Shown: positions 34,350 through 42,110 of the stretch, piece after piece
Layout of the letters: each line of letters starts with the position of its first letter
How positions within the stretch are numbered: the stretch's first letter is position 1
Origin: Nonomuraea jiangxiensis
GTDB taxonomy: Bacteria > Actinomycetota > Actinomycetes > Streptosporangiales > Streptosporangiaceae
NCBI RefSeq assembly: GCF_900099965.1
Contig: NZ_FNDJ01000012.1
Coordinates: 1 to 64,000 of the forward strand
Length of the DNA: 64,000 nt
Direction: 5' to 3'
Translations under genes and position numbers: made by a program
The notes under the pieces: generated by a model
Told to the model about the DNA's origin: nothing
Database searches by the model: none
The model's input: the letters and a program-made list of their open reading frames with translations, nothing else

Positions 34350-34469
34350 AGCAGATCCCGTCCCGGCGAGGAGAGGAGCCCGGTGGCCGGGGCGAGCGAC
34401 TGCGTGACCAAAACGGTGGACGCCGGCCATCTCATCGAACGGATCCAGCACTGGCCGTCCCCGGCCTGA
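34350..34469 (+). pseudogene. Remnant of a response-regulator receiver domain
   Basis: An open frame ending at TGA 34467 encodes a stretch (about SRPGEERSPVAGASDCVTKT then VDAGHLIERIQHW) that matches the end of receiver domains, including the conserved Lys of the TKP-like motif. The phosphoacceptor Asp region and the rest of the domain are absent upstream. Probably the 3' end of a deleted hybrid kinase or regulator that preceded the SpoIIE gene. Confidence 0.5.
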
Positions 34470-34491
34470 CGACCTCGTGAGGAGCGGCGAC

Positions 34492-37401
34492 GTGCACATT
34501 CCTTCGGACGACGCGCCTTTCCAGGGCGGCACCCCTCGGAACGGCTCCCCCACCGTCGGGTCCAACACGGCCGAGTCCACCGCGGCCGAGTCCCCCACGG
34601 GGGAGTCCCCCATGGGCGAGTCCACCATGGGCGGATTCAGCACGGCCGGGGCCACGGATGGCGGGGGTCCCGGCGCGAGCGGGGGTCCCGGCGAGAATCC
34701 CGGTGCGGGCGAGGGGGCGGGTGCCGGCGAGGGTCTGGGTGCTGGCGAGGGTCTGGGTGCGGGCGAGGGTCTGGGTGCCGGCGGGGCGGACCTGGGCAGG
34801 CTGGTGGCAACCGTCGAGCGGCTGCGGCGGGAGGTGGTGGAGGCTCGCCGTGCCGCCGACGAGCGTGCCCTGGTCGAGCTGGCCAAGGGCATCCTGGTCG
34901 AGCGGCTGGGCTGCGGGCCCGCGCAGGCGGCCGAGCAACTCGCCTCGCTGGCCGCCCGCGCCGGGGTGTCCCGCCTCGAACTGGCCACCGACATCATCAA
35001 CCAGAGCGCGCACGACGGCATCAGCGCCACCACCACCCAGCAACCACAGTCCCCCGGCCCAGAGGCGAGCCGCCCCCACCTGGGCACGGGCGTGGTCCCC
35101 GGCGAGGTGGCACGCCCGCACGCCACCGAAACCGCCCTCGACGCCATCCCTCCGGTGAGCCCGCAGGCCACCGGGAGCACTCTGGATGCCGTCTCCGGGG
35201 TGAGCCCGCAGGCCGCTGAGACCACCCTCGCCGCCGTCTCCCCGGTGAGGCTGCGCGCTGCCGAGAGCGCCGCGCTCGACGCCTCCGACACCCAGACCGT
35301 GGCCCGCTCCGTGCTGGAGCACGCGGTGGCCCCGCTGGGCGCGACGGCGGTTGCGGTGTGGGCGGCCGGGCCGGGGGGATCGTTGTCCCTGGCCGGATAC
35401 GCCGGGTTCCCGGACGAGGAGGCCAGGCGGTGGCGGCACGTACCGCCGGGGGCGGTCACGGCCGCGGGCCGCACCCTCACCGAACGCCGGACGATCTGGC
35501 ACGCCGGCACCGGCCTGCCCTCCATCGGCCGCCAGATCGCGGGCGGCGGCCGGGTCACCGCCCCCATGACCGTCGCCGGGCGGGTGCTCGGCGTGCTGGA
35601 GATCTGCTGGCCGCAGGCGCTGCCGTCGGCGATCGCCCGGCCGCCGCGGATCGAGCGGCAGATCGACGCCTTGGCCGAGCTGTGCGCGCACACGCTGGAC
35701 GCTCCCTTTGAGCCGTTCGAGCCGACCAGGACGACCAGGCAGACGGGGCCTTTTGAGTCGGCCGGGGCGACCAGGCAGCCCAGGGCCACCGAGTCGACCG
35801 GGCGAACCAGGCCAACCGGGCCAACCGCGCCGACCACTCCGGCCGCTCCGACCGCGCCGACCGGGCCGACCGCTTCGGCCGCTTCGGCCGGGTCGGCCAG
35901 GTCGGCTGAGTCGGCCGGGGCGGAGATCGTGGACTTGGCCGACACGCTGGCCGATCCCGCCCTGGTGTTGCGGGCGCACCTGGACGCCCGGGGCGAGCTG
36001 GTCGATTTCCGGATCGAGCACGCCAACAGCCTGCTCAGTGACGGTAACCGGCCCTACCCGCTGGAGGCGGGCCGGCTGCTGTTGGAGGCGTATCCGGCGG
36101 CGGCGGGCGGGCTGTTCGCGCGGATCGAGGACGTACTGGCCACCGGCAGGCCGTTCCGGGCCGAGCGGATGCCGCTGGGCCTGAGCGCGACGGGCGTGGC
36201 CGACGTCGGCATCACCCGGCACGCCGACAACGTGCTGCTCGTGTGGCGCGACCACGACGAGGACGCGCGGCTGGCCGGGCTGCTGGAGCACGCCCAGCGG
36301 CTGGGCCGCATCGGCGGTTTCGAGGAGAACGCCGTGACCGGGAAGATCACCTGGAACGCGCAGCTCTACGCCCTGTACGGCCTGTCGCCAGGCGACCCGC
36401 CGATCCCGCTGGAACGACTACGCGACCACGCCCACCGCGACGACGAGATCGCCGTCGGCCGCTTCCTGCGCACGGTGCTGCACCATCGGCGCGTCGCCGC
36501 CACGGCGTTCCGGCTGAGGCGCCCCGACGGGGTGGCCCGGCACATGCGGGTGGTGGCCGAGCCGGTGTTCGGGCCCGACGGGCAACTGATGGCGATTCGT
36601 GGGGCGTACCAGGACATCTCCTCGCAGCACTGGACAGAGGTCGCGCTGTCCGTCACCCGCGACCAGCTCGCCCACACCGAGCAGCAGTCCGCCGAACGCA
36701 ATCGCCTCGCCCTGCAGTTGCAGCATGCGATCATGCCGCCCTCGCATGGCACGATGGACTCCTTCGGCCTGCACATCGCCGTGCGCTACCGGCCGGCCCA
36801 GAAGGAGCACCTGGTGGGCGGCGACTGGTACGACGCCGTCGCGCTCCCCTCCGACCAGGTGCTGCTGTCGGTGGGCGACGTGGCCGGGCACGGCGTCGAG
36901 GCGGCCACCGGCATGGTCATCCTGCGCAACGCGCTGCGCGGCCTGGCCACCACCGGCGCGGGCCCCGCCGAGCTCATGACCTGGCTGAACCTGGTCGCCC
37001 ACCACCTCGCCGACCGCATGACCGCCACCGCCATCTGCGGCCTGTACGACCCGCCCACCCGGGTCCTGCGCTGGGCCAGGGCCGGCCACCTGCCGCCCAT
37101 CCTGCTGCGCGAGGCGGAGGGCTCGGAGCTGCCGATGATCAAGGGGCCGCTGCTGGGCGCGTTCACCGACGCCCACTACGAGGAGGGGCGGTTCCAGCTA
37201 CAGGCCAGGGACACGCTGCTGCTCTACACCGACGGGCTGATCGAACGCCGCGACCACAACCTGCGCCACGCCCAGGACCGCCTGCTGGACATCGCCACCC
37301 GCGGCGGGGCCAGCCTCGACCACCGACTCGACGACCTGCTCATCCACTGCAACTCCGACACCGACGACGACACCTGCCTCATCGGCGTCCATCTCCGCTG
37401 A
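34492..37401 (+). CDS. ANTAR-GAF-PAS-PAS-SpoIIE phosphatase
   Basis: 969-residue multidomain regulator. Order: low-complexity N-terminus (1-95); ANTAR RNA-binding domain (about 100-170, ERALVELAKGILVERLGC and AAEQLASLAARAGVS); Pro/Thr linker; GAF (about 263-400, SVLEHAVAPLGATAVAVWAA); a second low-complexity linker; two PAS domains (about 483-585 and 596-716, GFEENAVTGKITWNAQLYAL); SpoIIE/PP2C phosphatase (about 760-969). The metal-binding motifs are present: VGGDWYDAV, GDVAGHGVEAATGM and DTLLLYTDG with DDDTCLIGV. It should dephosphorylate a STAS antagonist such as the neighbour, releasing a sigma factor. GTG 34492 has GAGGAG well spaced; GTG 34477 is less likely. The coupling of an ANTAR RNA-binding domain to SpoIIE is typical only of some actinomycetes. 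Confidence 0.88.
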   Translation: MHIPSDDAPFQGGTPRNGSPTVGSNTAESTAAESPTGESPMGESTMGGFSTAGATDGGGPGASGGPGENPGAGEGAGAGEGLGAGEGLGAGEGLGAGGADLGRLVATVERLRREVVEARRAADERALVELAKGILVERLGCGPAQAAEQLASLAARAGVSRLELATDIINQSAHDGISATTTQQPQSPGPEASRPHLGTGVVPGEVARPHATETALDAIPPVSPQATGSTLDAVSGVSPQAAETTLAAVSPVRLRAAESAALDASDTQTVARSVLEHAVAPLGATAVAVWAAGPGGSLSLAGYAGFPDEEARRWRHVPPGAVTAAGRTLTERRTIWHAGTGLPSIGRQIAGGGRVTAPMTVAGRVLGVLEICWPQALPSAIARPPRIERQIDALAELCAHTLDAPFEPFEPTRTTRQTGPFESAGATRQPRATESTGRTRPTGPTAPTTPAAPTAPTGPTASAASAGSARSAESAGAEIVDLADTLADPALVLRAHLDARGELVDFRIEHANSLLSDGNRPYPLEAGRLLLEAYPAAAGGLFARIEDVLATGRPFRAERMPLGLSATGVADVGITRHADNVLLVWRDHDEDARLAGLLEHAQRLGRIGGFEENAVTGKITWNAQLYALYGLSPGDPPIPLERLRDHAHRDDEIAVGRFLRTVLHHRRVAATAFRLRRPDGVARHMRVVAEPVFGPDGQLMAIRGAYQDISSQHWTEVALSVTRDQLAHTEQQSAERNRLALQLQHAIMPPSHGTMDSFGLHIAVRYRPAQKEHLVGGDWYDAVALPSDQVLLSVGDVAGHGVEAATGMVILRNALRGLATTGAGPAELMTWLNLVAHHLADRMTATAICGLYDPPTRVLRWARAGHLPPILLREAEGSELPMIKGPLLGAFTDAHYEEGRFQLQARDTLLLYTDGLIERRDHNLRHAQDRLLDIATRGGASLDHRLDDLLIHCNSDTDDDTCLIGVHLR
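34703..34774 (+). repeat. 18-bp minisatellite (4 units) in the SpoIIE gene
   Basis: Four 18-bp units (34703, 34721, 34739, 34757) of the type GTGCCGGCGAGGGTCTGG encode repeated GAGEGL hexapeptides in the N-terminal linker. Just upstream (34575-34640) a degenerate array encodes AESPTGESPMGEST-like Ser/Glu repeats. Confidence 0.88.
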
Positions 37402-37406
37402 CCGTG

Positions 37407-38114
37407 TCACAGGGCGAGGGCGGGAGCCACCCGGGCGGATCCGATCTTGCGGTCGGGCCGGCCGAGCCGGAAGCGTACCTTGCCCCTGAGCACCGTGCCG
37501 GACTCGGCCATGCCGGCGATCAGTCCCTCGCCGGGGAACAACGTGAACGTCCAGCGTGCGTTCACCTCGCTGTCGGGCAGCTCGGAGCCGCACTGCAGGA
37601 GCCGCGCCCCCCAGAGCTGGCGGATCATCAGCGTCCTGGTGTCGGCGCCGGCGACCGTGAACTCCTCCGCCGGGGCGTTGACGATCTCGTTGTGGCTCCC
37701 CAGCGACGGCCCGTAGCGGCCGATGACGGTGGCCACCGGGGTCCAGGGCGCCCCGCCGCGCACGCCGAGGACGCCGGCGGGCAGGCGGTCGTCGAACACG
37801 TCGGCGGTCGGCGTGCCGAGCTGGTCCCTCCGGGTGCCGGGGGGCACCGGCCGCCGGGTGTCCAGGTTGTGCGGGTCGGGCACGAGGAGGAGGCCGTAGT
37901 CCGTCTCGTCGGCGAAGCGCGCCGAGGCGAAGTGCTCGCGCAGGGCGCGCACCGCGTGCTCGGCACGCGCCCAGAGGTCGTCGCCGAAGGCCTGCTCCAG
38001 GTAAACGTGCGAGATCGCGGGGAGCCCCGCGGCCCGCACCGCCGCGGCCACCGACGCGCACCGGGCCCAACCGGACGCGGCCAGCCGCGCGATCTCCTCG
38101 TCCTTGAACGACAT
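37407..38114 (-). CDS. Hypothetical protein
   Basis: 235-residue soluble protein of no recognised family. The N-terminus (MSFKDEEIARLAASGWARCA) is helical; the rest is mixed alpha/beta with several Gly/Pro-rich loops. There is no signal peptide, membrane segment or catalytic motif I can name. ATG 38114 is preceded by a GGGGGG stretch; the open frame reaches back to 38141 (TTG). It converges on the SpoIIE gene with a 5-bp gap. Codon use matches its neighbours, so it is likely a real resident gene. Confidence 0.6.
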   Translation of the reverse strand: MSFKDEEIARLAASGWARCASVAAAVRAAGLPAISHVYLEQAFGDDLWARAEHAVRALREHFASARFADETDYGLLLVPDPHNLDTRRPVPPGTRRDQLGTPTADVFDDRLPAGVLGVRGGAPWTPVATVIGRYGPSLGSHNEIVNAPAEEFTVAGADTRTLMIRQLWGARLLQCGSELPDSEVNARWTFTLFPGEGLIAGMAESGTVLRGKVRFRLGRPDRKIGSARVAPALAL

Positions 38115-38233
38115 CCGATCCCCCCGCTCGGTCGCCTTCAACGGACCTTACCGACCGTCACCGACCATAAACGCGCAGATCAGTCACGAGCCGACAGCCC
38201 AGGCGCGACCATGAAGCACCGGACGCGAGCCGG

Positions 38234-38365
38234 CCGATCGGAAGCGAACCGGCCCGATCGGAAGCGAACCGGCGGGATCGGGCATAGGTCGGCCGCCCGG
38301 GCGTGGCCGTGCTGCCCGAGCGGGGGCGTGCTGCCCGAGCGGGGGCGTGCTGCCCGAGCGGGGGC
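38234..38365. repeat. Two adjacent minisatellites (20-bp x2, 19-bp x3)
   Basis: CCGATCGGAAGCGAACCGGC is duplicated exactly at 38234 and 38254. GTGCTGCCCGAGCGGGGGC is present three times without change at 38309, 38328 and 38347. Both lie between the CHAT gene stop (38376) and the start of the hypothetical gene at 38114. Perfect identity suggests recent expansion. Confidence 0.9.
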
Positions 38366-38375
38366 GGATCGGTGG

Positions 38376-40991
38376 TCAGCCTGCGCCGAAGCACACGAAC
38401 GCGGCGGCGGGTTCGTCCGCCGAGGCCGCCGCCAGGGCGTCGGCCGGGCGCGCGCCCGCGGCGACGTTCCTGTGGTAGGTCATCATGATCCGCCCGGCGG
38501 TCTCGTCGGGCACCCGGGTCAGGCTGGAGATGACGGTGGACGTGCCCAGATAGAGCAGCGCCGCGGTGAACCCGAGCAGCTCGTCCCCCGCCCGTACGAC
38601 CGCCTGGCCCACGTCGCACGCCGACAGGACGACGTGTCCCGGCGCCCGGCCGAGCCGCTGCAGGTCGTAGGCCATGAGCGGGCCGTCTGCCAGGTCGAGG
38701 CGGGAGAAAAAGACGTTCTCGCGCTCGTGGTGCCCGTGCGTGGCGAAGTGGGCGAAGGACGCGCCGTCGAGTGCGTCGAGTGTGGCCGACACGGTGGCCA
38801 GCCCGCCCCTGAGCTGCTTCGCCTTGGGGTGTACGGCTCCGAGCTGCTCGATCTCCGCCTCCGCGTGCTCAAGGTCGGGCCCGGCGACCAGCACCGCGGA
38901 CCCCGCGTCCGGCTCGTACGACGAGCGCGCCCGCCGCGCCGACGACCAGGCCAGCGCGGACGGCGCCACCATTAGCGGCCGGCCGCGCAGACCCGGCAGC
39001 AGTCCCCAGGGCACCGCCGACAGGCCCCTGGTGGGCACGATCACGATCCCGCGCGCCCCGGCCAGCTCCGCCCGCAGGGGCGTGACCACCGCGTCGGCGA
39101 TGATCCCGAGCTGCCGCCGGGCGGAGGCCTCGATCACCGCCCGCATCGCCGGCCGCAGGATACGCCCGGCCTGCGCGTTGAGGTCTCCCGCCAGCCGCCG
39201 AGCGGCCTCGGCCACCGGCTCGTACGCGCTGAGCTCGTGCAGGCGGCACCGCCCGTTCCCGAGTGTCAGGGCCAGCAGCCGGCCGTCCACGGCGAAGAGG
39301 CTGACCATGACGCAGTCGTCGGCCGCCAGCTCCCCCTCGACCTCGCGGGTGGAGGCCAGGGCGAGGCCGGGACCGGCACCGGAGAGCTGCCAGCCCCGCT
39401 CCCTGATCACCTGTTCGAGTTCGAGGCAGCGTTTGCGCAGCTCGGGCCGGCGCTGCCCGGCGGCCTCGTCGGCGTGCATGCGCTGGGCGAGCTGGCGCAG
39501 CTCGGCCAGGGCCTCGGCGGTCCGCTCGTCCTCGGGGGCGTGCGGCGGGCGGTAGCGGAAGGCCTGCGCGCGGCACCGTTCCGACCAGGTGAAGACGTGC
39601 CGCGCCGAGCCGCCGGACAGGGCTGTCGTCAGGCCGCGGGCGGCCAGGTCGGCGCCGAGTGCGGTGACGCCGGTGAGCATGTCGAGACTGCCCAGCGTGC
39701 CGCGGTGGGAGTGGATGAGGGCCAGGCCCGCCCGCACCCTGCGCAGGTCGAGGCCGCGCTTCCCGTGCGCGCCCGCCAGTTCGGCCGCCGTGAGGTGGCG
39801 CATCAGGCGCACGTCGAGCGGCGCGCCGCGGGCGGCGGGGCTCGCGGCCGCGGCGGCGACCGCCTCGGGCAGGCGGCCGGCGGCGACGAGCGCCCGGATC
39901 GCGACCAACCTGGCCATCTCGGCCTCGCCCGGCATGCCCAGCCCCTCGAACCGGCCGGACAGGTCGGCCGCCCGCCGGGCGACGGAGCCGGGCCTGGCCG
40001 TCCGCGCGAACTCGCCGCGCAGGCGCATGAGGACCGCCCGCAGCGCCCAGGCGGTGCTGTCGCGGCGCCAGAAGTGCAGCTCCGCGCGCCGGGCCCAGGT
40101 CCGCGCCTCGGCGACCCGGCCGGCGTCCAGCGCGCACTGCGCGCGGGCCAACTCGGCCTCGGCGTAGTCCTGCATGAGCCGCTGCTTGCGGAAGCCGTCG
40201 ATGGCCCGGTCGAGGGTACGGCCGGCCTCGTCGGTCAGCCCCACGGCCAGCAGCGCACGGGCCCGGTCGAGCGCGAGCACCGGCAGGAAGCCGGGGCTGA
40301 CGTCCCGGTAGAGCGGCTCGACCCGGGCGAACCCGGCCAGCGCCGCAGGCACGTCGCCGAGCAGCAGGTCGCAGTAGCCGTCGTTGTGCAGGGCCTTGGC
40401 CGCGAGCACCTCGTGGCCGTGGGCGTGGGCGATCTGCGCGCTCTGGCGGGCGTCGTCCCTGGCCAGGCGGACGCGCCCGGTCATGAGGTGGATGACGGAG
40501 CGGTTGAGCAGGACCCTGGCCAGCTCGACGCGGTCATGGTCGACCAGCATCGGGGCGGCCAGGTCCAGCTCCCGCAGCGCCAGCGCGTTCGACCCGGTAC
40601 GCAGGTGCAGCAGACCGCGCTGGGCGTGCACGATGGCCAGCTCGGCAGGGGGCGCGCAGCGCTGGGCCTGCTCCAGCAGGTCCATGCCGAGCCCGGTACG
40701 GCCCTGCTCGGCCTCGGCGTGCGCCAGGCTGGTCAGCAGCCGGGCGAGCAGCCCGTCCTGCCCGGACAAGCCAGACCCGGACACGCCAGACCCGGACGTG
40801 ACGGACCCGGGCGTGACGGACCCGGGCGTGACGGACCCCGGCGTGGGGGCGCTCCAGCCGAGCAGCGTCAGGCCCTGCCGTAACCTGCGGGCGGCCAGCG
40901 CCGGGCGGCCGTTGTCGGTCGCCTCGACGCTGAGCTTGTGCAGGCGCTCCACCCGCTCCCGGAGCGGCGCGACCCGCCCGGTGTCCTGCAA
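38376..40991 (-). CDS. TPR-CHAT caspase-like protease
   Basis: 871-residue protein. Residues about 70-420 are helical TPR-like repeats (ELAIVHAQRGLLHLRTGSNA, RVLLNRSVIHLMTGRVRLA). The C-terminal CHAT domain (about 560-871) has the caspase-type dyad: His in FAHFATHGHH near residue 750 and Cys in VVLSACDVGQAV near residue 791. CHAT proteases cleave specific partner proteins when a sensor changes shape. The start is TTG 40991 with GAGGCGGG just upstream. It is the last gene of the S8-sigma-small protein-CHAT operon, 16 bp after its neighbour. A 15-bp minisatellite sits in the N-terminal part. The target is unknown; the adjacent small protein and sigma factor are the obvious candidates. Confidence 0.88.
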   Translation of the reverse strand: MQDTGRVAPLRERVERLHKLSVEATDNGRPALAARRLRQGLTLLGWSAPTPGSVTPGSVTPGSVTSGSGVSGSGLSGQDGLLARLLTSLAHAEAEQGRTGLGMDLLEQAQRCAPPAELAIVHAQRGLLHLRTGSNALALRELDLAAPMLVDHDRVELARVLLNRSVIHLMTGRVRLARDDARQSAQIAHAHGHEVLAAKALHNDGYCDLLLGDVPAALAGFARVEPLYRDVSPGFLPVLALDRARALLAVGLTDEAGRTLDRAIDGFRKQRLMQDYAEAELARAQCALDAGRVAEARTWARRAELHFWRRDSTAWALRAVLMRLRGEFARTARPGSVARRAADLSGRFEGLGMPGEAEMARLVAIRALVAAGRLPEAVAAAAASPAARGAPLDVRLMRHLTAAELAGAHGKRGLDLRRVRAGLALIHSHRGTLGSLDMLTGVTALGADLAARGLTTALSGGSARHVFTWSERCRAQAFRYRPPHAPEDERTAEALAELRQLAQRMHADEAAGQRRPELRKRCLELEQVIRERGWQLSGAGPGLALASTREVEGELAADDCVMVSLFAVDGRLLALTLGNGRCRLHELSAYEPVAEAARRLAGDLNAQAGRILRPAMRAVIEASARRQLGIIADAVVTPLRAELAGARGIVIVPTRGLSAVPWGLLPGLRGRPLMVAPSALAWSSARRARSSYEPDAGSAVLVAGPDLEHAEAEIEQLGAVHPKAKQLRGGLATVSATLDALDGASFAHFATHGHHERENVFFSRLDLADGPLMAYDLQRLGRAPGHVVLSACDVGQAVVRAGDELLGFTAALLYLGTSTVISSLTRVPDETAGRIMMTYHRNVAAGARPADALAAASADEPAAAFVCFGAG
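40762..40836 (-). repeat. 15-bp minisatellite (5 units) in the CHAT gene
   Basis: Five 15-bp units (40762-40836) of the type CCGGGCGTGACGGAC. On the coding strand they give SVTPG/SGSGV pentapeptides in the N-terminal linker before the TPR region. The frame is preserved. Confidence 0.85.
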
Positions 40992-41007
40992 TCCCGCCTC
41001 GCGGTGG

Positions 41008-41505
41008 TCAGAGGATGAGTGAGGGCGTCACCGCCAGTATCGTCGCCCGGGCCGGATCATCAAGCCCCTGCCGCACCACGAGTTGCGACAGGCCCCGAGG
41101 GACCGCGTCGAGGACGAACCTGCCCTGGTCGTCGGCCCTGACGGTGGTCGCGCCCCCGCTGGTGCGCAGCTCCACCAGGTGGTCGCCGGGCGGGGCCAGC
41201 CAGCCGTCCACGCGCACGATGTCCTCGTCACGTTCGCTCACGCTGATCATGATGGTGAGGATGTCGCTGTCGAAGGTGATCGTCCGGCTCTCCTCCCCGC
41301 CGCGGACGCCGGCCGGGAGCACCGCCTCCTCGTACGGGCGCAGGATCTCGAAGTCCGGCGATTCGAGGGCCAGGGCGAACTGCAGGCGTTCGACCAGGGT
41401 GGCCGGGACAGGATCGACGTGTTCGTAGACGGCGGCGATCTCCTCGACGAGAAGTTGGTCCTCGGGGGTGAAGTGGGGCGACCTGCTCCCATCTTCCGTG
41501 TTCAT
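41008..41505 (-). CDS. Small unknown protein between sigma factor and CHAT protease
   Basis: 165-residue protein of no recognised family. The first 60 residues are acidic and helical (FTPEDQLLVEEIAAVYEHVD). The second half reads as a small beta-sandwich (GDHLVELRTSGGATTVRADD, then GRFVLDAVPRGLSQLVV), similar in pattern to carboxypeptidase-regulatory-like domains. No cysteines, signal peptide or membrane segment. The ATG overlaps the sigma-factor stop by one base (TGATG), so it is co-translated with the sigma factor and just precedes the CHAT gene. By position it is the best candidate for an anti-sigma factor or protease substrate. This is inference from gene order. Confidence 0.75.
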   Translation of the reverse strand: MNTEDGSRSPHFTPEDQLLVEEIAAVYEHVDPVPATLVERLQFALALESPDFEILRPYEEAVLPAGVRGGEESRTITFDSDILTIMISVSERDEDIVRVDGWLAPPGDHLVELRTSGGATTVRADDQGRFVLDAVPRGLSQLVVRQGLDDPARATILAVTPSLIL

Positions 41506-42110
41506 CAGGAGCTCCAATCCGGGTCCTCCGCGAGCAGGCGGCGTAGCTTCGCGAAGCAACGTCCCCGCGTGGGCCCGATGCTGCCCATCGGCATGCCCAG
41601 TGCGGCGGCGACGTCGTCGTAGTGCGGACGAGGCACGAAGGCGACGATCCTGAGCAGCTCGCCACACCGTTTGGGCAGCCTCTCGACCGCGTTCCACAGG
41701 GCACGGCGCCGTTCGTCGTCCACCAGGAGCTCGTCGGGGGTGAGCACGCCGTCCGGCAGCTCGTCGAACGTGTCGTCGCCCGGGAGGTCGTCCTTGCGGG
41801 AGGCGGCACTGACCCGCCACGCCTCGCGGCGGGTCGTGGTGACGAGCCATTCGATCAGCGCGCCGGGCGCGGCGATGGTGTGCAGGTGACGTAGCAGGGT
41901 CAGCCAGGTCGTCTGGATCACGTCCTCGGCCGCCTGGGGGTTCAGGCCCTGGTTCCTGGCGGTGTGCCAGAGCACGGGGGTGAGCTCGGCGACGATCGTG
42001 TCCAGGGCGTCCCGCTTGCCGTGGCGCGCCTCGACGAGCAGGGCGGCGAGCCGGTCGCGGCGCTGGCCGCGACCGGTGGGCGCGTTGTCCACCACGGGGT
42101 CGCCGGTCAT
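41505..42110 (-). CDS. Sigma-70 family RNA polymerase sigma factor of the CHAT/S8 operon
   Basis: 201-residue ECF-type sigma factor. Region 2 (DTIVAELTPVLWHTARNQGL, EDVIQTTWLTLLRHL) and region 4 (LPKRCGELLRIVAFVP, DDVAAALGMPMGSIGPTRGR) are present, the latter a full helix-turn-helix. A polar linker (SRKDDLPGDDTFDELPDGVL) joins them. It overlaps the S8 protease stop and the small-protein start by one base each (TGATG). Sigma factors in operons with CHAT proteases suggest that proteolysis controls transcription. Confidence 0.88.
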   Translation of the reverse strand: MTGDPVVDNAPTGRGQRRDRLAALLVEARHGKRDALDTIVAELTPVLWHTARNQGLNPQAAEDVIQTTWLTLLRHLHTIAAPGALIEWLVTTTRREAWRVSAASRKDDLPGDDTFDELPDGVLTPDELLVDDERRRALWNAVERLPKRCGELLRIVAFVPRPHYDDVAAALGMPMGSIGPTRGRCFAKLRRLLAEDPDWSS

